Shown here in pieces: positions 28,332 through 34,898 of a DNA stretch of 34,898 bases. Origin of the DNA: Pseudonocardiales bacterium (GTDB taxonomy: Bacteria > Actinomycetota > Actinomycetes > Mycobacteriales > Pseudonocardiaceae); contig JAFAUB010000130.1 in NCBI GenBank assembly GCA_019243635.1, positions 1-34,898 of the forward strand. The letters run 5' to 3'. The notes beneath the pieces were generated by a model, which made no database searches, had not been told where the DNA came from, and saw only the letters and a list, made by a program, of their open reading frames with translations. Both the position numbers and the translations under genes were made by a program. How positions within the stretch are numbered: position 1 is the first letter of the stretch; each line of letters begins with the position of its first letter.

Positions 28332-29584
28332 ACCGGGATCCCCACCGCTCGCGCCAGCTTTGTAACACCAACCATAGGGGTTAAGCCACGCGGGTAGCTC
28401 CGTACGAGATCAGTAATGATCTGCTTGGTCAGATGGCGGCAGCGGACCTCTTGGGGGGCAAGCTGGTCAGCATCAAGGAGCGTTACGGAGGCTTGGTCAC
28501 GCTGTCCGGTCTGGAGATGGCCACGCATTACATCGAGTAGGTGACTGGCCCGGCGCTCACGGGGTAAGTGCATGAGATCACCGCGTGGAATTTCAGCAGC
28601 GGCCTCGATGGCTCGACCACCGCTTTGCATATCCGCTAACGCTGACACGCGGTGCACCAAAACATTGGTGGTCCCGAAAGCAGACCAATGTTCGTTGCGG
28701 TCGGTCTCCAGACGTGCCGCTACGGACAGTGCCTTGTCCTGGAGGTCACGCACGTCGGCGGCTTGGCCGAGCCGGGCAGCAGCGATACTGCCCTTGAGGA
28801 GCAGCATGCCATAAGCGGAGGAAAATGCTGTATCGGCACTCCGTAAGTGCGGTCCCAGCCGGCTGGCGGCCGACTTGACCAACTGTACGGCATCATTGCT
28901 TTGATGAGTAGCGCTGAGCGCGTGCGCGACCCGCCGCGCGGCGGAGCCGATGAGCGTCAGATCACCTGTCTGTTCGGCGATCTGGATGCTGCGGTCCGCA
29001 GCCACCCAGCCGAGTTGGGCATTGCCGAGCTTGAACGCAGTCGCCGCCGTCAGCTGGTACGTCCAGGATAGCCAGGTTCGCGCCTGCCGTCGCTCGTCAT
29101 TATCCAGTTGCCAGACCGCAGCTTGGGAGTCGCGGGTGAGATCGGCTAAGAGTTTGCCGATGACGCGGTAGTTGGAAGCCTGAAATGCCATCCAGCCGAA
29201 ACGCACGGCGTGTTCCAGCTTGGCCAGGTCGGGCTCCGGGAGTACGTCGCCGTCAGTGCGGAAGACATTCGTGATGGCATCGTAGCGCCGCAAGGCATGC
29301 CGGATGGCATCGATTTCCCGATCGTCGGGACAAGTACGCAGGCGTTCAGCTTCCTCAGGGTCGATAATCGTCACAAGGGGAATATCCAGCACGTTGGCAA
29401 TCTGACGTAATACCGACAGGCGGTCAAGCTGGCGGTCCCCGGCCCGGATCTTGTCCACCCAGCTGAGCGATTTACCCATGCGGTCGGCGAGAATCTGGCG
29501 GGTCATACCACGTCGCTGCATCCAGTACAGCACCATGGCAGCCGTCTCCCGCCGCTGCGCGTGATCAGGGTCGGTCACATCCAT
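28328..29584 (-). CDS. HTH (XRE) regulator with TPR-like C-terminal domain
   Basis: The ATG at 29584 follows GAAAGGA. Residues 14-75 form a Cro/C1-type helix-turn-helix (RGMTRQILADRMGKSLSWVDK then IRAGDRQLDRLSVLRQIANVL). Residues 100-418 are a helical, TPR-like region without catalytic motifs. Such architecture occurs in actinobacterial regulators that sense small ligands or peptides through the TPR part. Its stop overlaps the flavoprotein start, so the pair is probably a single functional unit. One sequence line of this gene (28381-28440) has 33 G/C of 60, visibly lower than in aconitase, which suggests acquisition from elsewhere. It is divergent from three small overlapping ORFs. Confidence 0.8.
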   Translation of the reverse strand: MDVTDPDHAQRRETAAMVLYWMQRRGMTRQILADRMGKSLSWVDKIRAGDRQLDRLSVLRQIANVLDIPLVTIIDPEEAERLRTCPDDREIDAIRHALRRYDAITNVFRTDGDVLPEPDLAKLEHAVRFGWMAFQASNYRVIGKLLADLTRDSQAAVWQLDNDERRQARTWLSWTYQLTAATAFKLGNAQLGWVAADRSIQIAEQTGDLTLIGSAARRVAHALSATHQSNDAVQLVKSAASRLGPHLRSADTAFSSAYGMLLLKGSIAAARLGQAADVRDLQDKALSVAARLETDRNEHWSAFGTTNVLVHRVSALADMQSGGRAIEAAAEIPRGDLMHLPRERRASHLLDVMRGHLQTGQRDQASVTLLDADQLAPQEVRCRHLTKQIITDLVRSYPRGLTPMVGVTKLARAVGIPV

Positions 29585-29842
29585 CGTCCTTTCAGTCTCT
29601 GCGTCGGTTCGCCTGACCAGCCTAACGGGACCGCCAGCGCAAGTCTGGGTCCAACGCTAGACAGTTTGTACGACCTCGATCACGTCCAGGTCCGTAGCTT
29701 GCCCATGGCCCCCAGGGCCGGACTGACCGCGGAGCTGGTGTGTCCCTCATTCGGGACGGCTCCCCCCCGCTTCCACCAGAGCCCGACGTCCCCGACCCTG
29801 GGTGCCACCAAGCAAGACACCACACAGACAGGCTGAGAACAC
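29585..29842. other. Divergent intergenic region of the regulator module
   Basis: 258 bp separate the regulator from the first small ORF. It should hold both promoters. I see a short inverted element GTCCCTCATTCGGGAC at about 29741-29756, and no clear -10/-35 pair. Confidence 0.35.
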
Positions 29843-30130
29843 GTGCAGCACAAGGGCGACCGTGCAGGCCGAGATACCGACGACCAGCATCACGGCAATG
29901 GCCGGCCGGCGCAGCTCGACATCGGGCGCAGAATCCGGCCGGGTACGGCCGCGCCATCCAGGATGCTTGTGGCGGACGCGGGTGATGCGTCGTTGTTTCT
30001 CCGGGGCTGGCGAGACGGGCCGAGTGCGTATCTGGGTCGGGCCGGCGCGGTTCCGCTCAGGTGGGAGCTGGTGGCGGCCTTCGGCAGCGCCGCCCTGGCA
30101 GTGCGCGGCAACCAGGGTGAAGCCTCGTGA
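29843..30130 (+). CDS. Small hypothetical protein, first ORF of an overlapping chain
   Basis: The frame runs from a GTG at 29843 to a TGA at 30128-30130, giving 95 residues. The ribosome binding site is weak, and the first 40 residues look poorly coding, so translation might start later (for example at the ATG near 29961). The C-terminal half, LRGWRDGPSAYLGRAGAVPLR then WELVAAFGS and GNQGEAS, resembles small actinobacterial proteins I recall with the pattern AYL...AVPLRRELAAAFG. Its stop overlaps the next ATG (TGATG). The function is unknown. The position opposite an HTH-TPR regulator may indicate joint regulation. Confidence 0.45.
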   Translation: MQHKGDRAGRDTDDQHHGNGRPAQLDIGRRIRPGTAAPSRMLVADAGDASLFLRGWRDGPSAYLGRAGAVPLRWELVAAFGSAALAVRGNQGEAS

Positions 30131-30222
30131 TGCGGGGTAGGGCCGTCATGGAGGGAAAGGTTCTTGCCGGCGGGCCGCTTACCCTTCCGGCGAGTTCCGT
30201 AGAGCCTTATCTGGAGCGGTGA
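30130..30222 (+). CDS. 30-codon ORF coupled to both neighbours
   Basis: The ATG at 30130 overlaps the previous TGA, and the stop TGA at 30220-30222 overlaps the next GTG at 30219. The 30-residue product, including MEGKVLAGGPLTL and ending in VEPYLER, has no recognisable motif. It may be a real small protein or a translational bridge between the flanking ORFs. The double overlap is the only support. Confidence 0.3.
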   Translation: MRGRAVMEGKVLAGGPLTLPASSVEPYLER

Positions 30223-30488
30223 GCACCGTTTGGGAAACGCGGGACCGGCTGTTTGTGGAGCAGCTTGAACGGTTGGTCAAGAGGCTCAGCGGCGAGGAGC
30301 CGATAGAGCCGGACGAGGTCGCGGAGCAGGCGGTGCGGCTCCTCGCGGGCGTGGTCGTGCTGCTGAGACGGCATCATGTCAACAAACGGGGACAGTGCCG
30401 ATACTGTGGGTGGACGAGGTGGGTTTGGCGCTTCTGGCTTAGGCGGCCGAGGCGCTCGGCAGCCTGTATCACGACCGACACGTCATGA
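30219..30488 (+). CDS. Small zinc-ribbon-like hypothetical protein (89 aa)
   Basis: The GTG at 30219 overlaps the stop of the 30-codon ORF. The product starts with an amphipathic helix (VWETRDRLFVEQLERLVKRL), continues with VAEQAVRLLAGVVVLLRRHHV, and has CRYC plus a later Cys, spaced like a minimal zinc site, in a Trp/Arg-rich tail. I recall similar CxxC-ended small proteins in actinobacteria located next to the partner family of the first ORF; they often extend another 20-40 residues. The end here may therefore be truncated or frameshifted. The function is unknown. Confidence 0.5.
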   Translation: MSTVWETRDRLFVEQLERLVKRLSGEEPIEPDEVAEQAVRLLAGVVVLLRRHHVNKRGQCRYCGWTRWVWRFWLRRPRRSAACITTDTS

Positions 30489-30707
30489 ACGTGCTCTGGG
30501 TGCGCCTCGGGTCCTGCTTCGAGACTCCTCGAGACCGCCGAGCGCTCTCGACGTGGCTCTCTCCAGACGACTACTCCCACCGTCGGTGAGCGAAGCGGAC
30601 CGATACATCGGCGGCTCGTACTGCACATAGCGCAGAGCGGTACCGACACCGACAAAGACGTTGATGACGGCGGCGGCCCAGACGATCCGGCCCACCTCCT
30701 CGTCCAA
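30483..30707 (-). CDS. Possible small membrane-like ORF or gene remnant
   Basis: A 74-codon frame starts at a TTG at 30707. EEVGRIVWAAAVINVFVGVG suggests a short hydrophobic helix, and the remainder is Ser/Arg-rich. The hydrophobic part resembles the final helix of carboxymuconolactone decarboxylase-like proteins, so a fragment is possible. There is no good ribosome binding site. I do not recognise it with confidence. Confidence 0.25.
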   Translation of the reverse strand: MDEEVGRIVWAAAVINVFVGVGTALRYVQYEPPMYRSASLTDGGSSRLERATSRALGGLEESRSRTRGAPRARS

Positions 30708-30844
30708 CGCGTGGGGGCCGGTGAGCGGTAGAGGGGTTCGTCACGTGTGCGGCCCCCTGCTGGTGGGAATGCTGGTGAAGTGGAGCGTTGGTCGGCGCTT
30801 CGCGACTGAGGCCGGTGTGTCGGTCTGCGGAAGCTGAGGTAGGG

Positions 30845-31849
30845 ATGAGTCATCGCCAGGTTGTTGTGATCACGGGGGCGAGTGCGGGGATCGCCAGGGC
30901 GACCGCGCGAGCGTTCGGCGCCCGAGGGGCGCAGGTGGCGCTGTTGGCCCGAGGGCAGGCCGGGCTGGACGGCGCGGCCAAGGATGTGGAGAACGCCGGC
31001 GGCACCGCGCTCGCCATCTCGACCGACGTCGCGGACTACGACCAGCTCGACGCCGCCGCCGGGCAGGTCGAGGACAGCTTCGGGCCGATCGACGTGTGGA
31101 TCAATGTGGCTTTCACGTCCGTGTTCGCGCCGTTCCACGAGATCAAGCCCGAGGAGTTCCGCCGGGTTACCGAGGTCAGCTACCTCGGTTTCGTCTACGG
31201 CACGATGGTCGCGCTGGCCCGCATGCGGGTCCGGGACCGGGGCACCATCGTGCAGGTGGGCTCCGCGCTGGGCCAGCGCAGTATCCCGTTGCAGTCCGCT
31301 TACTGCGGCGCGAAGCACGCCATCAACGGGTTCACCGAGTCGCTGCGCACCGAGCTGATGCACGAGGGCAGCAACATCCATGTCACGGTGGTCCAGATGC
31401 CGGCGGTCAACACTCCGCAGTTCTCCTGGGTGCTGTCCCGGCTGCCGAACCACCCCCAGCCGGTACCACCGATCTACCAGCCTGAGGTGGCCGCGCGTGG
31501 CGTGGTGTTCGCGGCCGACCACCCGCAGCGCAAGCAGTACTGGGTGGGCGCGAGCACCGTGGGCACCCTGGTCGGGCAGAAGATCGCCCCGGCGCTGTTG
31601 GACCGCTATCTGGCCAGGACCGGCTACCGGTCCCAGCAGACCGGGGAGAAGGTCGGCTCGGACCGACCGCACAACCTGTGGGAGCCCGTCGACGGCTGGG
31701 ACGGGCGTGATCACGGTGCCCATGGGATATTCGATGACCAGGCTCACAGGCGCGCCCCGCAGCTGTGGTTCTCCCAGCACGCCCGGCTGCTCTCGACCGC
31801 CGCCGTGACCGGCGTGGCCACGGCGGCGGCGTGGCTGCGCCGCCGATGA
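30845..31849 (+). CDS. Short-chain dehydrogenase/reductase (SDR family)
   Basis: The ATG at 30845 follows AGGTAGGG; the longer frame from 30788 looks non-coding. The 334-residue enzyme has the nucleotide motif TGASAGIA (10-17), in which the last Gly is Ala. The usual NNAG reads INVAF (86-90). The catalytic residues Ser140, Tyr153 and Lys157 (SAYCGAKHA) are intact. A C-terminal extension beyond residue 250 includes a hydrophobic end ([15 protein letters not shown]) that may contact the membrane. The substrate is unknown. Its TGA overlaps the start of the next gene (ATGA at 31846-31849), so the pair is co-translated. Confidence 0.8.
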   Translation: MSHRQVVVITGASAGIARATARAFGARGAQVALLARGQAGLDGAAKDVENAGGTALAISTDVADYDQLDAAAGQVEDSFGPIDVWINVAFTSVFAPFHEIKPEEFRRVTEVSYLGFVYGTMVALARMRVRDRGTIVQVGSALGQRSIPLQSAYCGAKHAINGFTESLRTELMHEGSNIHVTVVQMPAVNTPQFSWVLSRLPNHPQPVPPIYQPEVAARGVVFAADHPQRKQYWVGASTVGTLVGQKIAPALLDRYLARTGYRSQQTGEKVGSDRPHNLWEPVDGWDGRDHGAHGIFDDQAHRRAPQLWFSQHARLLSTAAVTGVATAAAWLRRR

Positions 31850-32313
31850 GCTGGTTTCCCGCGGTCCGCGCCGGCTACGGCGCCCTGCTCCTGCTCGCGC
31901 CTGGCCCGGTGGTCCGGCTCTACACCGGGCATCCCACAGACCGGCCGACCCGGGTGGTGGCCCGCGTTCTCGGCGCCCGGCACCTCCTGCAAGGACTGCT
32001 GAGCGCCGGCGCGCCGGGCCCGACCGTCCTGGTACTGGGCGTCGAGGCCGACATCGCGCACGTCGCCTCGATGTTGGGGGTGGCGGCGCTCGACCCGGCG
32101 CGTCGGCGCGCCGGGCTGGTCGATGCGATCGGGGCGGGGTCGTTCGCCGCGGTGGGGCTGGTCCTGGCGCGCCGCGGGTCTCGGAACCGGGTCGTGCCAA
32201 GGGTCGGTGGGGGCCCGGTAGCTCGGCTGGCGGCGCGGCGGAAGGTGACGGCGACGATGCTGGCCCGCTGGGCGCTGCCCGCGTCGCTGCGCCACTGGGT
32301 GAGCGGCCGATGA
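31846..32313 (+). CDS. Small membrane-associated hypothetical protein
   Basis: The ATG at 31846 overlaps the SDR stop. The 155-residue protein has hydrophobic stretches at about 10-22 ([13 protein letters not shown]), around 55-80 and around 100-118. It ends in an Arg-rich tail. It has an Ala/Gly/Leu-rich composition and no catalytic motif that I recognise. The coupling suggests it works with, or in the same pathway as, the SDR. The function is unknown. It converges on the enolase-superfamily gene, 27 bp away. Confidence 0.6.
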   Translation: MSWFPAVRAGYGALLLLAPGPVVRLYTGHPTDRPTRVVARVLGARHLLQGLLSAGAPGPTVLVLGVEADIAHVASMLGVAALDPARRRAGLVDAIGAGSFAAVGLVLARRGSRNRVVPRVGGGPVARLAARRKVTATMLARWALPASLRHWVSGR

Positions 32314-32340
32314 GGTCGAAGCATGTCAGGGTTGGTCATC

Positions 32341-33453
32341 TCAGGCCGTCCGGAACCGCTCGGCGTCGGGGTGTTTGAACGCCAGCCCCAGACCGGGGCG
32401 GTCCCGGTCTGGGCGCAGCGCTCCCCCGTGCGGGCTCAGCGCGCCGTCGAAGAGCATGCCCTCGATGCGGTGGTGGTCGTGGAAGTACTCCAGGTGCCGG
32501 AGGTTGGGTACCGCTGCGGCCACGTGGGCATGGAGGTTGGGGGCGCAGTGCCCGGAGACGTCGAGGTTGTGCGCGGCGGCCACGGCCGCGGCGCGTAGCC
32601 AGTCGGTGATCCCGCCGCATCGGGTGACGTCGACCTGCAGGCAGTCCACCGCCTGGGCGGTGACCATGCGGGCGAAGTAGGCCAGGTCATAGCCGTACTC
32701 TCCGGCTGCGGTGTCGGGAGTGGTCTGGTCGCGGACCTCGCGCAGCCCAGCCAGGTCATCGGAGCTGACCGGTTCCTCGAACCAGGTCACGTCCGACTCG
32801 GCCATCGCGTGGGCGACCCGGATGGCCTGCTTGCGACCGTAGCCGCCGTTGGCGTCGACGTAGAGCTCGACCTCAGACCCGATGACCTTTCGGGCGAACG
32901 CGATGCGCGCCAGGTCACGCCGCACGCGGGTACCCCACGACTCGCCGATCTTAATCTTCACCCGGGGGATGTCCCAGTCGCCGACCCAGCGCTCCAGCTG
33001 CGCGGCGGCGGTGGTGTCGTCATAGGTGGTGAACCCGCCGCTGCCATAGATCGGCACCGCCTCACGGGCGGCACCGAGCAGCCCGCATACCGGCAGGTCG
33101 AGCAGCGTGCCCTTCAGGTCCCACAGCGCGGTGTCCACCGCGCTGATCGCGCAGGACACCAGGCCGGGGCGGCCGAGGTTGCGCACCGCGGTCACCATGG
33201 CCTGCCACGCCCCGGGCACGTCCAGCGTGGCCCGCCCGGTCACCGCAGTGGCCAGCGGGCCGTCCACCACCGCCTGACAGCCCGCCCCGGCGTAGGTGTA
33301 ACCGAGCCCGGTCCGTCCCCCGCCGGCGGCGTGGACCACCACCAGGGTGGTGGAGTCCCAGGCGATGGTGCCGTCCGCCTCGGGCTGATCGGTGGGGATG
33401 GTGTAGACCGCCGCGCTGAGCCCGTCGACGGTCATCTCGTCGGTACGCACCAC
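32341..33453 (-). CDS. Enolase-superfamily enzyme (mandelate racemase/muconate lactonizing type)
   Basis: The GTG at 33453 has GGAAGGAG upstream; another in-frame GTG precedes it directly. The 370-residue protein has an alpha/beta capping domain and a TIM barrel. The base pair is Lys166-x-Lys168 in VKIKIG. The metal ligands are Asp200 in DANGGY, Glu226 in FEEPV and Glu252 in AGEYGYD. His302 lies in SGHCAPNLHAHV. This residue set fits the mandelate racemase or dehydratase subgroups, acting on sugar acids or related carboxylates; the substrate is not determined. It follows the GH15 gene by 31 bp on the same strand, a probable operon for carbohydrate use. Confidence 0.82.
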   Translation of the reverse strand: MVRTDEMTVDGLSAAVYTIPTDQPEADGTIAWDSTTLVVVHAAGGGRTGLGYTYAGAGCQAVVDGPLATAVTGRATLDVPGAWQAMVTAVRNLGRPGLVSCAISAVDTALWDLKGTLLDLPVCGLLGAAREAVPIYGSGGFTTYDDTTAAAQLERWVGDWDIPRVKIKIGESWGTRVRRDLARIAFARKVIGSEVELYVDANGGYGRKQAIRVAHAMAESDVTWFEEPVSSDDLAGLREVRDQTTPDTAAGEYGYDLAYFARMVTAQAVDCLQVDVTRCGGITDWLRAAAVAAAHNLDVSGHCAPNLHAHVAAAVPNLRHLEYFHDHHRIEGMLFDGALSPHGGALRPDRDRPGLGLAFKHPDAERFRTA

Positions 33454-33484
33454 CTGCGCTCCTTCCTCCGTGATCGACGGCCAG

Positions 33485-34898
33485 TCACCGGTGGGTGGGG
33501 TCGGCCCACGGTCGGCCGAGCCGGATGGCGGCTTCGATCATCAGGGCGTGCACGAAGGCTTGCGGCAGGTTGCCGCGCAGCTGGCGTTGGGTGACGTCGT
33601 ACTCCTCGGAGAACAACCCCGGTGGTCCGCAGGCGGCGCGGCTGCGTTCAAACCAGCTTCGGGCGGCGAGCGGGTCACCCTGCTGGTGATCGGCCAGTGC
33701 CATCACGAACCCGCACAGCGTGAACGCGCCCTCAGCCTCCCCGGGAGGACGGGCGTCCTGGCGGAACCGGTAGACGTAGCCCTGCTGAGTCAGCTGCTCA
33801 AGCACCGCGCGCACGGTGGCCACGCTGCGCGGGTCGGCTGCGGGCAGCGCGCCGCGGATCGCCGGCAGCAGCAGGGCGGCATCGACGCGCGGGTCATCGG
33901 GTGCACGCTGCCAGCGCCCCGATGGATGTAAGCAGTCGGTGCCGGTGTCGGCGACAATGGTGTCGGCCAGAGCGCTCCACTCGGCGGCGTCTGCGGTGGA
34001 CACGCCGGCGGTGGCGATCGCTCGGAGGCCGGCGGCGCAGATCAGCCGGGAGTGCGCCCAGCGGTGGTTGTCCAGTTCCCAGATTCCGGCGTCAGGCTCG
34101 CGCCACCGCTGGGTGATGGCGCTGATGGCGGCAGTGACGGCGCGGTAGTGGTCGGTGCCGAGGTGGTCGTGGCGGGCGGCGGCGGCGAAGAGCAGCAACG
34201 CCTCACCGAGCGCGTCGAGCTGGAACTGGGCATTGACGTGGTTACCCACGATGTCGCGGCCTCCCGGGTAACCGGGTAGGTCAAGCGAGCGCTGGTCGGG
34301 CACCGGCCCGCCGGTGATCGTGTAGGCGGGTTTCAGGTGGGGTCCGTCGGCGAGGAGACGTTCGGCGACGAACCGGACCGCGTCATCGAGCAGCGGGTGC
34401 GGCGCGTTGACGGCGACAGCCTGACCGGCGTAGCACTGGTCGCGGATCCAGACGTAGCGGTAGTCGTAGTTGCGACCCGCTTGGGCTCGCTCCGGCAGAC
34501 TCGTGGTGGCGGCGGCCACCATCCCGCCGTTCCAGCTCGTCAGCCCACGCAACACCGCCAGGCTCGACCGCACGTGTTCCGGGGACAGGCAGTCGGAAAG
34601 CGGCGGCACCGCAGCGGCCCACGACGTTTCCGTGACGCGCCATGCCTCGTCCGGCGCCGGCGGTCGATCAGCTGGCAGGTGAACGCCGATCTCCAGGACA
34701 AGGTCGTGCTGCTCGCCCGCCGCCACGGTGATCTCGGTGTACAACCCACCGCGTGGTCCGCGCCCGTGACGGCGCGCGTCAGGCGCGCCCGTCCACCGCA
34801 CGTGCAGGTCGCCGAGCCGTGCGGTCCAGATGCCATCTGATCGCTTGAGCTGTGTCAGTGGCGCCTTGCCGTAGTCGGCGGCAAGATCCAATAGGACC
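33485..34898 (-). CDS. GH15 glucoamylase/trehalase-like enzyme, 5' end beyond window
   Basis: The frame is open through the right edge, so the true start lies outside the window. The visible 471 residues begin in the N-terminal beta-sandwich (DLAADYGKAPLTQLKR). The (alpha/alpha)6 barrel then includes YDYRYVWIRDQCY, GNHVNAQFQLDALGEALLLF and REPDAGIWELDNHRWAHSR. The last of these contains the likely general acid Glu. The final part, FSEEYDVTQRQLRGNLPQAF then VHALMIEAAIRL, is the usual GH15 end. The enzyme hydrolyses alpha-linked glucosides. Actinobacterial relatives include trehalases, and this sequence alone does not separate the two. Confidence 0.82.
   Translation of the reverse strand, partial: VLLDLAADYGKAPLTQLKRSDGIWTARLGDLHVRWTGAPDARRHGRGPRGGLYTEITVAAGEQHDLVLEIGVHLPADRPPAPDEAWRVTETSWAAAVPPLSDCLSPEHVRSSLAVLRGLTSWNGGMVAAATTSLPERAQAGRNYDYRYVWIRDQCYAGQAVAVNAPHPLLDDAVRFVAERLLADGPHLKPAYTITGGPVPDQRSLDLPGYPGGRDIVGNHVNAQFQLDALGEALLLFAAAARHDHLGTDHYRAVTAAISAITQRWREPDAGIWELDNHRWAHSRLICAAGLRAIATAGVSTADAAEWSALADTIVADTGTDCLHPSGRWQRAPDDPRVDAALLLPAIRGALPAADPRSVATVRAVLEQLTQQGYVYRFRQDARPPGEAEGAFTLCGFVMALADHQQGDPLAARSWFERSRAACGPPGLFSEEYDVTQRQLRGNLPQAFVHALMIEAAIRLGRPWADPTHR

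Noticed and set aside
30374..32200. A 608-codon minus-strand frame
   Set aside because: It is antisense to the SDR and its coupled membrane gene, is rich in Arg/Pro/Gly, and has no recognisable domain. It is a shadow frame of high-GC coding DNA.

Overview
The window is high-GC DNA from an actinobacterium, most likely the Pseudonocardiales/Mycobacteriales side of the class. The best clue is a block at 12.8-27.8 kb that mirrors the Mycobacterium tuberculosis locus acn - ripA - moxR1 - DUF58 - fabG1 - hemZ - Rv1486c - NfeD - SPFH. This comparison is from memory of that locus, not from a search. The counterparts of inhA and of the VWA-domain gene are missing, and an acyl-CoA synthetase plus a broken WD40 gene lie between acn and the ripA-like gene.

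Layout. 0-0.65 kb: the end of an IS30-type insertion sequence interrupting a small regulator gene. 1.2-1.4 kb: a 74-aa orphan protein. 1.5-5.6 kb: a translationally coupled three-gene glycolate oxidase operon (GlcD, GlcE, GlcF). 5.8-6.6 kb: a HemK-like methyltransferase. 6.7-8.0 kb: a gene graveyard with an SRPBCC/AHSA1 tail and an FAD monooxygenase with frameshifts and large deletions. 8.4-8.9 kb: a glycine-rich 89-aa peptide gene with a palindrome and two hairpins in its leader and a 12-bp-stem terminator. 9.1-12.8 kb: a BBE-type FAD oxidase, a TVP38/DedA-like membrane protein and a succinate-semialdehyde dehydrogenase. 12.8-21.8 kb: the conserved envelope/haem/fatty-acid block, mostly on the minus strand. 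22.1-24.7 kb: WD40 pseudogene and acyl-CoA synthetase. 24.9-27.75 kb: aconitase. 27.8-30.7 kb: an accessory module made of an HTH-TPR regulator coupled to a flavoprotein, divergent from three overlapping small ORFs. 30.8-32.3 kb: an SDR coupled to a small membrane protein. 32.3 kb to the end: an enolase-superfamily enzyme and a GH15 glucoamylase/trehalase-like enzyme that runs off the right edge.

How genes work together. GlcDEF would oxidise glycolate to glyoxylate, and aconitase belongs to the TCA cycle. FabG, the ferrochelatase, MoxR-DUF58, the NlpC/P60 hydrolase and NfeD-SPFH form a housekeeping envelope and cofactor neighbourhood. The least explained parts are the glycine-rich peptide gene and the regulator/flavoprotein/small-ORF module. 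No rRNA, tRNA or CRISPR array was recognised.
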